Assembly (NCBI GenBank): GCA_017471185.1
Contig: JAFUVZ010000030.1
Coordinates: 1 to 64,000, forward strand
Source of the DNA: Bacteroidaceae bacterium
Lineage (GTDB): Bacteria > Bacteroidota > Bacteroidia > Bacteroidales > Bacteroidaceae
Reading direction: 5' to 3'
Length of the DNA stretch: 64,000 nt
Below are positions 16,861-27,918 of the stretch, one piece after another (position 1 is the first letter of the stretch; each line of letters opens with the position of its first letter). The position numbers and the translations under genes were made by a program. The notes under the pieces were generated by a model, which saw only the letters and a program-made list of their open reading frames with translations, ran no database searches and was not told where the DNA came from.

Positions 16861-18327
16861 ATGGCAACAACGGATTTTATCGCGGCTATTGAATTAGGCT
16901 CTTCCAAAATCACTGGCGTAGCTGGCAAGCATGAGAGTGACAACAGCATCTCATTGCTGGCTTTTGCCCAGGACGATGCCACACAATTTGTGCAGAAAGG
17001 TGTGATATTCAATATTGACAAAGCTGCGACGGCACTGAGCGACATCATTATCAAGCTGGAAGCACAGCTTCGTAATTCTTCTATCGCCAAAGTTTACGTT
17101 GGCGTGGGTGGGAAATCTCTGAGAACCATTGAAAACCAGGTAAGCCGTACCGTTACTGGCGAGGAGAAGATTTCAGAAGACCTGGTGATTTCCTTGAGCG
17201 ACGAGAACCTGAATTTCCCTTATGATAGCTTCGATATCCTGGATGTGGAACCACAGGAATACCAGATTGACAACCGTCTGGTGACAGACCCCGTTGGTGT
17301 GGCAGGCAACAATATCACCGCCCGTTTCCTGAATATTGTGGCACGAAAGACCCTCAGGAAGAACCTGGAGCTTTCACTGCGACAAGGACGGGTTGAGGTA
17401 GCTGAGATGCTGCTGGCTCCTAAAGTGCTGGCAAATGCGGTGCTGACAGATACAGACAGACGCTTAGGATGTGCATTAGTGGATTTCGGCGCTGACACCA
17501 CAACCGTTGCCATTTATAAGAACAACATCATGCGTTATCTGACAGTAATACCGTTGGGTAGCGACAACATTACACAGGACATAGCCTCCCTGCAGATGAG
17601 CGACGAAGACGCACAGCAGTTTAAGGAACTCTTTGGTGATGCCCTTGTTTCTGAGGAAGAGATGGATAAGGAGGAGGAATACACACTTGAAAACGGACAT
17701 TCAATCTCCAAAGAGTTGCTCAATGACATCATTTCTGCCCGTGCCGAAGAGATTCTTGCCAACGTATGGAATCAGATCCAACTCTCCGGCTATGCAGACA
17801 GACTCACGGCAGGTGTATTCTTTACCGGCGGTGGCTCAAACTTAAGGAACCTGGAGGAAGCTTTCAAGAGAATCTGCAAAGATGACCGTATGAAAGTCAA
17901 GACCGTGAGGTTCATTCCTAATCTGGTGCGTGGCTTTGCAAACGAAATGAAACGAAACGGTAGTACACTCTGCACCATCATGGGCTTGTTGTTAGCAGGC
18001 AAGGAAAACTGCAGTTTTGAGAAAACAGAACTACAGCCAGCTGTAGTTCCTCCTATGGCAGGCACGCAGGGCGATATGTTTGCAAATGATCCGGATATCA
18101 AGGAAAATGAAACTAAGATCTTAGCCGAAAAGGCGGCTGAAGAAGAGCGTGAACGCTTACGCAGGGAAAGTGAAGAGGCGAAAAAGCAGAAAGCGGAGGA
18201 GGCGGAACGAAAGAAAAAGGAACGTGAGCGCAAGAAAAACAGTTTCTTCAACAAGTTCAAGAGAGGCTTTGACACCATGACTGGCGAACTCTTCGGAAGC
18301 GACGACACGAGTGATACCATGAAATAA
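16861..18327 (+). CDS. ftsA: Cell division protein FtsA (with long charged C-terminal linker)
   Basis: FtsA is an actin-like ATPase that tethers FtsZ to the membrane. The ASKHA fold is evident: AAIELGSSKITG at the N-terminus, GCALVDFGADTTTVAIY for phosphate 2, and FFTGGGSNLRNLEE for the adenosine motif. At 488 residues it exceeds the usual ~420. The extra length is a Glu/Lys/Arg-rich helical linker (about residues 420-465) followed by the amphipathic helix NSFFNKFKRGFDTMTGELF, the expected membrane-targeting sequence. It lies 18 bp after ftsQ and 15 bp before ftsZ. Confidence 0.95.
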   Translation: MATTDFIAAIELGSSKITGVAGKHESDNSISLLAFAQDDATQFVQKGVIFNIDKAATALSDIIIKLEAQLRNSSIAKVYVGVGGKSLRTIENQVSRTVTGEEKISEDLVISLSDENLNFPYDSFDILDVEPQEYQIDNRLVTDPVGVAGNNITARFLNIVARKTLRKNLELSLRQGRVEVAEMLLAPKVLANAVLTDTDRRLGCALVDFGADTTTVAIYKNNIMRYLTVIPLGSDNITQDIASLQMSDEDAQQFKELFGDALVSEEEMDKEEEYTLENGHSISKELLNDIISARAEEILANVWNQIQLSGYADRLTAGVFFTGGGSNLRNLEEAFKRICKDDRMKVKTVRFIPNLVRGFANEMKRNGSTLCTIMGLLLAGKENCSFEKTELQPAVVPPMAGTQGDMFANDPDIKENETKILAEKAAEEERERLRRESEEAKKQKAEEAERKKKERERKKNSFFNKFKRGFDTMTGELFGSDDTSDTMK

Positions 18328-18342
18328 AGAAAAACAAGCATT

Positions 18343-19647
18343 ATGGAAAATATAGTACAGTTTGATTTCAATACCGATCCCAATGAAGTACAGAAGATCA
18401 TCAAGGTCATCGGAGTGGGAGGTGGTGGCGGAAACGCAGTGAAGCACATGTATCAGGAAGGTATCCACGATGTTACCTTCGCCCTCTGTAATACCGACCT
18501 ACAGGCATTGCGCCAGTCGGAGATTCCTGTTAAGATACAACTGGGTCCTAAAACCACACAAGGCCTGGGAGCCGGCAACGACCCCAAAGTGGCTCGTGAG
18601 GCTGCAGAGGAAAGCATTGATGATATTAAAACCTTGCTTAGTGACGGCACCCAGATGGTGTTTGTGACAGCAGGTATGGGTGGTGGCACAGGAACAGGCG
18701 CCGCACCCGTGGTAGCCCGTATTGCCAAGGAGATGGACAAACTGACGGTAGGCATCGTTACCATTCCTTTCCTCTTCGAGCGGAACCGCAAGATCATGCA
18801 GGCCTTGGAAGGCGTAGAAGAAATGCAGAAGAATGTGGACGCTTTGTTAGTCATCAACAATGAGCGTCTGCGTGAAATCTACACCGACGGAATCACAACC
18901 ATGCGGGAGGCATTTGCCAAAGCTGATGACATCTTGTCTGTAGCTACCAAGAGCATCGCAGAGATGATTACCATGGAAGGCAATATCAACCTCGACTTCC
19001 GCGACGTAAAGAAAATCCTGAAAAACGGCGGCGTAGCCATTATGTCAACTGGTATTGCCAAAGGCGAACGACGCTTGAAACACGCTATTGACGAGGCTTT
19101 GAAATCCCCATTACTGAATGACAACGATATCTCTAAGGCAAAGAAGATTCTGTTCAATATATCTTGGTGTAAAGAGGCTCCTTTACTAATCGAGGAAACC
19201 AATGAGATTGACAGCTTTATGGAGAGCCTTGACAAGAACATTGAGGTAATCTGGGGCGAGGCAGAAGACCCTTCATTGGGCGAGAATGTCAAATTTACCG
19301 TACTTGCCACCGGCTTTGGCTCCAGCAGCATTCCCGGTATGGAACAACTGCAACAGCAACGCACTCAGGATGAGATTGAAGCAGAGGAAGAACGCGAGGC
19401 ACAGGAACAGGAACGTATTGACCGCATTTATGGACGGAACACGCAGAAGAAACGTCCGCACCACTTACCCTATATACTTACGGAAGAAGACATCGACAAC
19501 GATGAATTGCTACAGGCAGTGGAAAACAGCCCTACTTACCTGCGTAACCGTACTACCCTCAACCAATTGAAGGAAAAGTCTTCTCAAGCTGGAAAAACGG
19601 AGCCAGAGGCACCGGCAGAAGACAGCGGCATTATTAACTTTGGCTGA
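18343..19647 (+). CDS. ftsZ: Cell division GTPase FtsZ
   Basis: FtsZ polymerises into the Z-ring. The tubulin signature GGGTGTGAAP, the start VIGVGGGGGNAV and the T7-loop region NLDFRDVKKIL are present. After the globular domain (about residue 330) a glutamate-rich linker leads to a conserved Bacteroidota tail (EEDIDNDELLQAVENSPTYLRNR), likely the FtsA-binding C-terminal peptide equivalent, followed by ~35 further residues. The length (434) is normal for the order. Confidence 0.97.
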   Translation: MENIVQFDFNTDPNEVQKIIKVIGVGGGGGNAVKHMYQEGIHDVTFALCNTDLQALRQSEIPVKIQLGPKTTQGLGAGNDPKVAREAAEESIDDIKTLLSDGTQMVFVTAGMGGGTGTGAAPVVARIAKEMDKLTVGIVTIPFLFERNRKIMQALEGVEEMQKNVDALLVINNERLREIYTDGITTMREAFAKADDILSVATKSIAEMITMEGNINLDFRDVKKILKNGGVAIMSTGIAKGERRLKHAIDEALKSPLLNDNDISKAKKILFNISWCKEAPLLIEETNEIDSFMESLDKNIEVIWGEAEDPSLGENVKFTVLATGFGSSSIPGMEQLQQQRTQDEIEAEEEREAQEQERIDRIYGRNTQKKRPHHLPYILTEEDIDNDELLQAVENSPTYLRNRTTLNQLKEKSSQAGKTEPEAPAEDSGIINFG

Positions 19648-19673
19648 TTATTAAACATTTAAATTAATAGGAT

Positions 19674-20120
19674 ATGTTATTCGATCAAGTAAGCAAGGAC
19701 ATCATCGCTGCCATGAAGGCACACGATAAAGTAGCACTGGAAACCCTGCGTAACATAAAGAAAGTATTCCTGGAAGCCAAGACAGCCCCGGGAGCCAATG
19801 ACACATTAGAGGACGCAGACGCCCTGAAGCTCATACAGAAACTGGTTAAGCAAGGCAAGGATGCAGCCGACATCTATACACAACAAGGCCGTGCAGACTT
19901 AGCTGAAGCTGAACTGGCACAGGTAAAAGTAATGGAAGCGTATTTGCCCAAGCCTCTGTCAGAGGAAGAACTTACAGCTGCCATCAAGCAGATCATCGCT
20001 GAAACAGGCGCCACCAGCATGAAAGATATGGGAAAAGTGATGGGGGCTGCCACAAAAGCACTCAGCGGCAAGGCTGAAGGACGCGCCATCTCTGCCAAGG
20101 TTAAGGAACTCTTAGGCTGA
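19674..20120 (+). CDS. GatB/YqeY family protein
   Basis: This 148-residue protein matches the YqeY family, which is related to the C-terminal tRNA-contacting domain of the GatB amidotransferase subunit. The pattern DIIAAMKAHDKVALETLRNIKK, a central helical QGKDAADIYTQQGRADLAEAE, and the C-terminal MGKVMGAATKALSGKAEGRAIS are typical. The biochemical role is not established. It follows ftsZ by 26 bp and appears to be the last gene of the dcw transcription unit in front of a strong hairpin; ftsZ-yqeY adjacency is common in Bacteroidales. Confidence 0.93.
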   Translation: MLFDQVSKDIIAAMKAHDKVALETLRNIKKVFLEAKTAPGANDTLEDADALKLIQKLVKQGKDAADIYTQQGRADLAEAELAQVKVMEAYLPKPLSEEELTAAIKQIIAETGATSMKDMGKVMGAATKALSGKAEGRAISAKVKELLG

Positions 20121-20129
20121 AATACCTCA

Positions 20130-20181
20130 CCCTAACTGCGGAAATATTTTTCCCTAACTGGGGAAAAATATTTCCCTAACT
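20130..20181. repeat. 22-bp tandem repeat folding into a strong hairpin (dcw operon end)
   Basis: CCCTAACT starts at 20130, 20152 and 20174, exactly 22 bases apart, defining two full units and a partial one. The diverged second halves of the two units are mutually complementary, so 20140-20154 and 20161-20175 make a perfect 15-bp stem with a 6-base loop. It probably acts as a terminator after yqeY, though no clean U-run follows the stem. Confidence 0.65.
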
Positions 20182-20211
20182 ATGGCGTAAAAAAGTCCTG
20201 GCAGCCGCATC

Positions 20212-20231
20212 ATGTTGCAGCACTGCAACAT
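20212..20231. repeat. Perfect 9-bp inverted repeat
   Basis: ATGTTGCAG and CTGCAACAT flank CA, 37 bases downstream of the 22-bp repeat and 77 bases upstream of the next gene. Related TGCAAC words follow at about 20265. It could be an operator or a REP-type palindrome; no protein partner is evident. Confidence 0.5.
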
Positions 20232-20308
20232 ACGCAATACCGCAACGCCAGTAGGATGACTGCAACAGACGGACACTTGCAGACAGCATCAACTAACGGA
20301 AAGAAGAT

Positions 20309-21100
20309 ATGGCATTCGGAAAATGGATAGGAGGCTTCTTCGGCTTCATCAACACAGGTAGTATTTTGGGAGCGATAGCCGGGTTCGTACTGGGATCGCT
20401 CTTCGACGCATTCACTGACCAGGCGCAGGTTAATTATACAGAGGATATCCCTTCTGACGACTATAATAGCCCCCGAAGCGTTAACATCGGAGCGAGAAAC
20501 GACTTCCTCTTCTCACTGATGGTACTCGCCGCTCACATGATTCAAGCGGATGGCAAGATCATGCACTCCGAAATGGAGATGGTCAGAAGATTCCTTCGCG
20601 ACTCATTTGGAGCTACTGCGGTAACAGAAGGCAACAGCATATTGCTGAAGCTGTTTGACTATAGGAAACAACAAGGAGATTTCGCCTGGCAACAGCAGAT
20701 CAGGCAGTCATGCAGCGAGATGGCGATATCTATGCCAGAAGAGCATAGGATACAGTTAGTGGCTTTCTTAGCTGAAATAGCGAAAGCAGACGGAAAGGTT
20801 CACCAGAAAGAGGTGGAAGCCCTGAAGGAAATCGTCATTAACCTGAGCCTGAACGTATCTCTGGTTGACCAGATGCTATCATTAGGTGGCTCTTCTCTGG
20901 AAGACGCTTATAAAGTGCTGGGCATATCACCAGACGCTACCGATGAAGAAGTGCGCAAGGCATATCGCAGAATGGTGATACAGCATCATCCTGATAAGGT
21001 ATCCAATTTAGGCGAGGACGTAAAGGAGGCAGCTACCAAGAAACTACAGGAAATCAATAAGGCAAAGGAAATGATTTTCCAGGCGAGAGGACTCAGTTGA
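20309..21100 (+). CDS. DjlA-like TerB-DnaJ co-chaperone
   Basis: The 263-residue protein has a glycine-rich hydrophobic N-terminus (GGFFGFINTGSILGAIAGFVLGSLF), probably a membrane hairpin, a central TerB/DjlA-type helical domain (about residues 65-190; MVLAAHMIQADGKIMHSEME, AEIAKADGKVHQKEVE), and a C-terminal J-domain with HPD at residues 227-229. J-domains stimulate DnaK ATPase; the DjlA layout suggests a membrane-anchored co-chaperone. It is transcribed alone and converges with recO, with only 14 bp between the stop codons. Confidence 0.88.
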   Translation: MAFGKWIGGFFGFINTGSILGAIAGFVLGSLFDAFTDQAQVNYTEDIPSDDYNSPRSVNIGARNDFLFSLMVLAAHMIQADGKIMHSEMEMVRRFLRDSFGATAVTEGNSILLKLFDYRKQQGDFAWQQQIRQSCSEMAISMPEEHRIQLVAFLAEIAKADGKVHQKEVEALKEIVINLSLNVSLVDQMLSLGGSSLEDAYKVLGISPDATDEEVRKAYRRMVIQHHPDKVSNLGEDVKEAATKKLQEINKAKEMIFQARGLS

Positions 21101-21114
21101 TTGACTTCCGGCAA

Positions 21115-21846
21115 TTAATCAAACACTTCACTCAGCACCTGGATGGACTTGAGCTCAGGAAAGTCGGGCAAGTGCAGGCGGTAGTAGTCATTGATAAGGG
21201 TTAGCAGACGCAAGCGCTCGTGCCGGTTCATCTTGAAATAATGCATATTGGCGAAGTTCAGCCTCATCAGATTGACCAAATGGCATGACTCTTCGGGACC
21301 AATATAAAAAGCATGGGCGGTAGGTTTGGAAGCCACGAAAGAAGCATTGAGCATATCAAAATAACAACCTGAATGATAATCCTCCACATTAGGGCGTAGT
21401 CCTAAGAAACGGGATATACGCATGAGAAATACCAAATGGAAATTCGCATAATCTTTCTCTGCCATATCGAGCCATCTTACGGCATGAACCAGATATGCGT
21501 ATAAAGCTTCATTAGGCTGCCCCTCCTCACGAACGGCTCGATAAAGGAACTCCTGCAGGAAAAGGGCAATGACCGACTTTACAGAATCATAAGGTAACGT
21601 CACGAATGGCTGCGAAGCACTAACAGCTTTCACCCTAAACAGCGAAGCCTTAGGTTTCATGTCAGCCTCCACCACAACCTCAGCCAATGGCTGTAAGAGC
21701 AGGTAGCGAACACCTGACTTGTGAGTTTTCGGTATGGACACAACATATGAGACCCTTCCCCACATTTCAGTATAGACCACTGCGATGAGCTGGTTATCCT
21801 TAAACTTGAAGGTGTGCAAGACTATGCCTTTAGTGCGTTGTAACAT
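21115..21846 (-). CDS. recO: DNA repair protein RecO
   Basis: RecO, with RecR, loads RecA onto SSB-coated DNA. The N-terminal OB fold shows the family start TKGIVLHTFKFKDNQLIAVVYTEMWGRVSYVV, followed by a helical domain (ALYAYLVHAVRWLDMAEKDYANFHL, FLGLRPN). The length (243) is normal. The cysteines of the zinc motif found in many RecO proteins are not evident as a full set. A TATCTTTG element at 21867-21874 (minus strand) lies 20 bases upstream of the start. Confidence 0.88.
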   Translation of the reverse strand: MLQRTKGIVLHTFKFKDNQLIAVVYTEMWGRVSYVVSIPKTHKSGVRYLLLQPLAEVVVEADMKPKASLFRVKAVSASQPFVTLPYDSVKSVIALFLQEFLYRAVREEGQPNEALYAYLVHAVRWLDMAEKDYANFHLVFLMRISRFLGLRPNVEDYHSGCYFDMLNASFVASKPTAHAFYIGPEESCHLVNLMRLNFANMHYFKMNRHERLRLLTLINDYYRLHLPDFPELKSIQVLSEVFD

Positions 21847-21866
21847 ATCATTTTAGTATTTAAACG

Positions 21867-21874
21867 CAAAGATA
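21867..21874 (-). promoter_or_regulatory. -7 promoter element of recO
   Basis: TATCTTTG on the minus strand matches TAnnTTTG. It is close to the start codon, so the 5' untranslated region would be very short. Confidence 0.5.
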
Positions 21875-21927
21875 ACACATCTGAAAACAGCAGAAAAGCA
21901 AAAAAAGATATTTTTTTTCGAAGAAAG

Positions 21928-21959
21928 TTTTGTCAATTCAAAAATAGTATCTACCTTTG
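21928..21959 (+). promoter_or_regulatory. Promoter of tRNA-Glu/rpsT
   Basis: TTTTG (21928-21932) and TACCTTTG (21952-21959) are 19 bases apart, an excellent match to the Bacteroidota consensus. It lies 31 bases upstream of the tRNA. Confidence 0.8.
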
Positions 21960-21990
21960 CAACCGCTTAACGGCAAATAAAAAAAACGGA

Positions 21991-22062
21991 GGCCCATTCG
22001 TCTATCGGCTAGGACGAGAGATTTTCATTCTCTAAAGAGCAGTTCGACTCTGCTATGGGCTA
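21991..22062 (+). tRNA. tRNA-Glu (anticodon UUC)
   Basis: The sequence folds as a cloverleaf: acceptor GGCCCAT/ATGGGCT, anticodon stem AGAGA/TCTCT with loop TTTTCAT (anticodon TTC), and T-arm AGCAG/CTGCT with loop TTCGACT. The discriminator is A and CCA is not encoded in full (only CA follows). No new promoter separates it from rpsT, so the two are probably cotranscribed. Confidence 0.93.
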
Positions 22063-22109
22063 CAATTAGAAAAAATAGTAAGTAACAATTTAAAAAAAGA
22101 TTAGTCGAG

Positions 22110-22364
22110 ATGGCAAATCATAAATCAGCACTGAAGAGAATCAGACAGTCAGAGAAGAGAAGACTGCACAACAGATACTATGGCAAGACCATGAGGAATG
22201 CAGTTCGCAAGCTTCGCGCAACCACTAACAAGGAAGAGGCAGCAGCTATGCTCCCTGCAGTAACTAAACTGCTGGACAAGCTGGCTAAGACACGCGTTAT
22301 ACACAAGAATAAGGCAAACAACCTGAAGTCTAAGCTTGCTCTGTTTATCAACAAGATGGCGTAA
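22110..22364 (+). CDS. rpsT: 30S ribosomal protein S20
   Basis: S20 is a three-helix bundle protein that binds 16S rRNA early in 30S assembly. The 84 residues are strongly basic, start [18 protein letters not shown], and end [13 protein letters not shown], as in the family. It lies 47 bp after tRNA-Glu and is followed by a clear terminator. Confidence 0.97.
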   Translation: MANHKSALKRIRQSEKRRLHNRYYGKTMRNAVRKLRATTNKEEAAAMLPAVTKLLDKLAKTRVIHKNKANNLKSKLALFINKMA

Positions 22365-22406
22365 GTTTACGTCAAGACTTAGGTTTAAATACCATACACC
22401 ATCATA

Positions 22407-24506
<2,100 letters not shown>

Positions 24507-24540
24507 CAGAGACTTTTCGCACCTTACAATAAGAAAAGAA

Positions 24541-24592
24541 AGAGGCTCCGACTGAAACAGGAATAGTTCCTGACAGCTGGGGCCTTTATTTC
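24541..24592. terminator. Terminator between gyrB and the convergent DUF3109 gene
   Basis: An outer pairing AGGCTCC/GGGGCCT encloses an inner perfect hairpin CAGGAA..TTCCTG. The T-rich tail follows on the plus strand, and A-rich sequence on the left gives a T-tail on the minus strand, so it may act in both directions. Confidence 0.6.
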
Positions 24593-24603
24593 TTCAGAAG
24601 CCT

Positions 24604-25188
24604 TCACCGGATGTAATTCCTGCGCTTCAGTTCAGCCACAGCATCTTCCAGCTCCTTGTACCAAGCCTCGCCGAATTTTCTGATAAGCGGAGCCTTAAGA
24701 AACTCATAGACACGCACATCTTCTTTCTGCCCCAACAGCACAGCAGCCTTACACACATCCCACCGATGATAATTCAGTGCTTCCAAATCGCCCAGCTTTT
24801 TAATGCGTATGGGGTAAAGATGACAGGATATTGGTTTATAAAACTGTGTCTTGCCCTCACGAAAAGCTTTCTCGACAGCGCAACAGCAACACCCTTTTTC
24901 GTCATAACAGGTAAAAACACAGTCCTTACCATTCACTATGGAAGTAACCAACTGTCCTTCAGGATCAGCATACACAACTCCTTGCTTATTAATCACCTTT
25001 CGGGCAGGAATAGAAAGATCATCCCAAATTTCAGGAAGCACCTCTTCCAGCTGCATCACCTCGTCCAAATCGACAGGTGCCCCTGCATCACCTTCGATGC
25101 AGCAGGCACCCATACAATCTTGTAAATCGCAGATGAAACGCTCCGTGAGCACCTCATCGCTTATCAGCACGTCTCCTATCTGATACAT
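24604..25188 (-). CDS. DUF3109 family cysteine-cluster protein
   Basis: The 194 residues match DUF3109, a family of uncharacterised proteins with a metal-binding-type cysteine cluster. Visible cysteines are CDLQDCMGACC near the N-terminus, the CVFTCYDEKGCCCC stretch in the middle and SCHLYPIR, similar to the YkgJ-type Cys cluster thought to bind an Fe-S or zinc centre. No signal peptide is present, so it is cytoplasmic. Its start overlaps the gpmI stop by one base, indicating coupling to gpmI. Confidence 0.85.
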   Translation of the reverse strand: MYQIGDVLISDEVLTERFICDLQDCMGACCIEGDAGAPVDLDEVMQLEEVLPEIWDDLSIPARKVINKQGVVYADPEGQLVTSIVNGKDCVFTCYDEKGCCCCAVEKAFREGKTQFYKPISCHLYPIRIKKLGDLEALNYHRWDVCKAAVLLGQKEDVRVYEFLKAPLIRKFGEAWYKELEDAVAELKRRNYIR

Positions 25189-26705
25189 TATTTAATAAGG
25201 TCGTTACCTGTCATCTCAGCAGGCTGAGGCATACCCATGATATGCAGGATAGATGGAGCCACGTCCGCTAACACGCCATTTGTCACCTTTGCCTCTTTGT
25301 TTGCAGTGACATAAACAAAAGGTACAGGATTCAGAGAATGAGCCGTATTGGGAGTGCCATCCTCATTGAGTGCATGGTCAGCATTTCCATGATCTGCTAT
25401 GATGATTACCTCATAATCGTTAGCCTTCGCAGCCTCAACGGTATCTTTAACACAGTTGTCGATAGCCACCACAGCTTTCTCAATAGCCTCATAAACGCCT
25501 GTATGACCAACCATATCGCCGTTTGCATAATTTACTACGATAAAGTCATACTGCTGCGTATTGATAGCTGCAACCAGTTTGTCCTTTACCTCGTAAGCGC
25601 TCATCTCTGGCTTTAAATCGTAAGTTGCCACCTTTGGAGAAGGCACCAGGATACGGTCCTCACCCTCATATGGAGCTTCACGACCGCCATTGAAGAAGAA
25701 AGTAACGTGAGCATATTTCTCCGTCTCGGCAATATGGAGCTGCTTCTTTCCATTGTTTGACAGATACTCGCCAAGGGTATTCTCAACATTTTCTTTATCA
25801 AAGAGGATATGGACACCTTTGAATGAAGCATCGTATGGAGTCATACAGTAATACTGCAGATTCTTGATAGTATGCATGCCCTGTTCTGGCATATCCTGCT
25901 GGGTCAGTACGGTAGTGATTTCCTTCGCACGGTCATTACGGTAGTTGAAGAAGATAAACACATCACCTTCCTTCACACGTCCGTCAACAGTAGAGTTAAC
26001 GATAGGCTTGATGAACTCATCTGTCACACCTTCATCGTAAGATTCCTGCATAGCACGAACCATATTGTCGCTCTGCTTACCTTCCCCGTTCACCAGCTGG
26101 TCATAGCCTACCTTTACGCGTTCCCACCGTTTGTCACGGTCCATCGTGTAGAAACGGCCGATGATAGAGGCCACCACACCTGCACTCTTCTTACAATGAG
26201 CTTCCACTTCCTCAATGAAGCCTTTGCCGCTATGAGGATCAGTATCACGACCGTCCATCAGGCAGTGAATAAAAGTACGGCCTTCCAATCCATACTCCTT
26301 TGCGATATCGCAAAGCTTGAACAGGTGATCCAAAGAACTATGAACACCACCATTGCTGGTCAGACCCATGATGTGCAAACCAACACCATGTTCCTTAGCA
26401 TAAGTAAAAGCAGAAATAATTTCCTTGTTTTTCAGGATGCTACCATCCTTGCAAGCGCGGTTAATCTTAACCAAATCCTGGTAAACGATACGTCCAGCAC
26501 CAATATTCAGGTGACCCACTTCAGAGTTACCCATCTGACCGTCAGGCAAACCTACATTCTCGCCAGAAGCCTGGAGCTGAGAGTTAGGATAGTTTGCCAA
26601 CAGATAGTCCCAATAAGGAGTAGGAGTGCAATAAATCACATCATCTTTCTTGTGGTCGCCGATTCCCCAACCATCAAGAATCATCAAAAGCGCTTTCTTA
26701 GCCAT
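25188..26705 (-). CDS. gpmI: 2,3-bisphosphoglycerate-independent phosphoglycerate mutase
   Basis: GpmI interconverts 3- and 2-phosphoglycerate in glycolysis, using two Mn2+ and a phospho-serine. The 505-residue chain starts [11 protein letters not shown] (metal Asp11), has the catalytic Ser61 in [24 protein letters not shown], and the C-terminal ADHGNAD metal motif. All key residues are present. A second alkaline-phosphatase-fold mutase homologue, at 55088, is placed in the threonine operon and probably does a different job. Confidence 0.97.
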   Translation of the reverse strand: MAKKALLMILDGWGIGDHKKDDVIYCTPTPYWDYLLANYPNSQLQASGENVGLPDGQMGNSEVGHLNIGAGRIVYQDLVKINRACKDGSILKNKEIISAFTYAKEHGVGLHIMGLTSNGGVHSSLDHLFKLCDIAKEYGLEGRTFIHCLMDGRDTDPHSGKGFIEEVEAHCKKSAGVVASIIGRFYTMDRDKRWERVKVGYDQLVNGEGKQSDNMVRAMQESYDEGVTDEFIKPIVNSTVDGRVKEGDVFIFFNYRNDRAKEITTVLTQQDMPEQGMHTIKNLQYYCMTPYDASFKGVHILFDKENVENTLGEYLSNNGKKQLHIAETEKYAHVTFFFNGGREAPYEGEDRILVPSPKVATYDLKPEMSAYEVKDKLVAAINTQQYDFIVVNYANGDMVGHTGVYEAIEKAVVAIDNCVKDTVEAAKANDYEVIIIADHGNADHALNEDGTPNTAHSLNPVPFVYVTANKEAKVTNGVLADVAPSILHIMGMPQPAEMTGNDLIK

Positions 26706-26747
26706 AGTTATCTATTTATTAATTTGAACAAGCTTGTTTTCAAGCCG

Positions 26748-26780
26748 CAAAGATACAAAATTCGTGCTTAAGATGCAAAA
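26748..26780 (-). promoter_or_regulatory. Promoter of gpmI
   Basis: On the minus strand a TTTTG (26776-26780) precedes TATCTTTG (26748-26755) by 20 bases. The -33 element lies in the U-tract of the upstream gene's terminator. Confidence 0.75.
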
Positions 26781-26812
26781 AAATAAGGCATAACCCTTTG
26801 GGGCTATGCCTT
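26777..26812 (-). terminator. Terminator of the first TIM-barrel gene (minus strand)
   Basis: AAGGCATA/TATGCCTT with inner CCC/GGG pairing is followed on the minus strand by seven T residues. The stem is nearly the same as the one after the next paralogue at 27872-27902. Confidence 0.8.
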
Positions 26813-26833
26813 ATAAAATACAAGGATGCCAGA

Positions 26834-27838
26834 TTACTTTACGAAATCAGACATATTCAGGAACTTAGCAGACTCTTCCAGACGACCGAACTGCTTGCCA
26901 CTGTTAGTATCTTCGATTTCGATGAAGAAGTATTTGCGACCGTTTGCATAGAACTTGTCAAAGATATTCTTGAAATTCATTGCACCAGATGCGCCCAAAA
27001 CCATGAAGTCCTTGATATGCAGCATGTGGATGCGGTCAGCACGCTTGGTCAGCCAAGCCACAGGATCCTGCTGGCCCATCACAGTCCAGTAGCAATCGAG
27101 CTCGAAAATCACATTAGCAGGATCAGTGTTATCCATATACAGATCCTCGATAATCTGAGCGTCACGCATACCCATACCAGAGAACAAGTCTCCAAGTACA
27201 GCAGCCTTACTGTCTGCCGTTACTTTAGCGAACTCCATATTGTGGTTATGGTAACCGAACTGAATGCCGCTGGTAGCCTTAACCACCTCACCAGATACGT
27301 TCAACAGGTTAGCGAAATCCTTTGCAGTCTCAACATTAACCACAGTCATAGGAGGCATCATTGGCTGTACCAGATACTCAACACCCAACTTAGCGTGGTC
27401 TTCTGCTACCGGTTTCCAGAACTCCTTAACGTCATTTACCATTTCCTTCAGGGTTTTTGGTTTCTGTGCAGGAGCACCCGGACGCTGGAACATACCAGCC
27501 ATCAGGACACCAGGTGTAACGTGTGAGCTGACAATCTTCAGGTCATTGTCATCAGCAGCCTTCTTGAAATCAGCCAGTTCCACCTCACCGATCTTATGAG
27601 ATTCAGCGTTATAACCAGCGAGCTCCAGGTTCTTGATACCCATCTCGCGGATGCGCTTCATGTTTGCACTCAGATCACCTGCAAACATTTCCGGACCCAG
27701 TGTATAAATCTGCAGACCCAAACCCTTGTTCTTGTTCTCTACAGGAGCAGCTGGTGTAGCTTCCTTTGAGTTACAAGCTGCCAAAGCGCCTAATGACAGG
27801 AGAGAAGCGCTCTTTAAGAAATCTCTTCTATTGATCAT
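26834..27838 (-). CDS. Exported TIM-barrel sugar epimerase/isomerase-like lipoprotein (paralogue 1)
   Basis: This 334-residue protein belongs to the sugar phosphate isomerase/epimerase (AP endonuclease 2, TIM-barrel) family. It begins with a Tat signal NRRDFLKSAS followed by a lipobox LAAC (Cys22), so it should be exported folded and lipid-anchored. Barrel motifs include KNLELAGY, IVSSHVTPG, FGYHNHNMEF, FELDCYWTVMG and MLHIKDF, which supply the usual His/Glu/Asp metal ligands. Family members act on sugars or keto-sugars; the substrate here is unknown. It is the downstream copy of a tandem triplet, and each copy ends in its own hairpin. Confidence 0.85.
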   Translation of the reverse strand: MINRRDFLKSASLLSLGALAACNSKEATPAAPVENKNKGLGLQIYTLGPEMFAGDLSANMKRIREMGIKNLELAGYNAESHKIGEVELADFKKAADDNDLKIVSSHVTPGVLMAGMFQRPGAPAQKPKTLKEMVNDVKEFWKPVAEDHAKLGVEYLVQPMMPPMTVVNVETAKDFANLLNVSGEVVKATSGIQFGYHNHNMEFAKVTADSKAAVLGDLFSGMGMRDAQIIEDLYMDNTDPANVIFELDCYWTVMGQQDPVAWLTKRADRIHMLHIKDFMVLGASGAMNFKNIFDKFYANGRKYFFIEIEDTNSGKQFGRLEESAKFLNMSDFVK

Positions 27839-27871
27839 TTCTGTTATAAATATAAATATGGTGTATGAAAC

Positions 27872-27902
27872 GAAGGCATAACCCTCATCAGGCTATGCCT
27901 TC
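27872..27902 (-). terminator. Terminator of the second TIM-barrel gene (minus strand)
   Basis: GAAGGCATA/TATGCCTTC forms a 9-bp stem extended by CC/GG. The stem sequence is shared with the terminator at 26777-26812, as expected if gene and terminator were duplicated together. The U-tail is weak. Confidence 0.65.
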
Positions 27903-27918
27903 AATATTTATCAACTAT

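Noticed and set aside
25872..26771. 299-codon open frame opposite gpmI
   Set aside because: gpmI is intact and conserved on the other strand; the antisense product has no protein family character.
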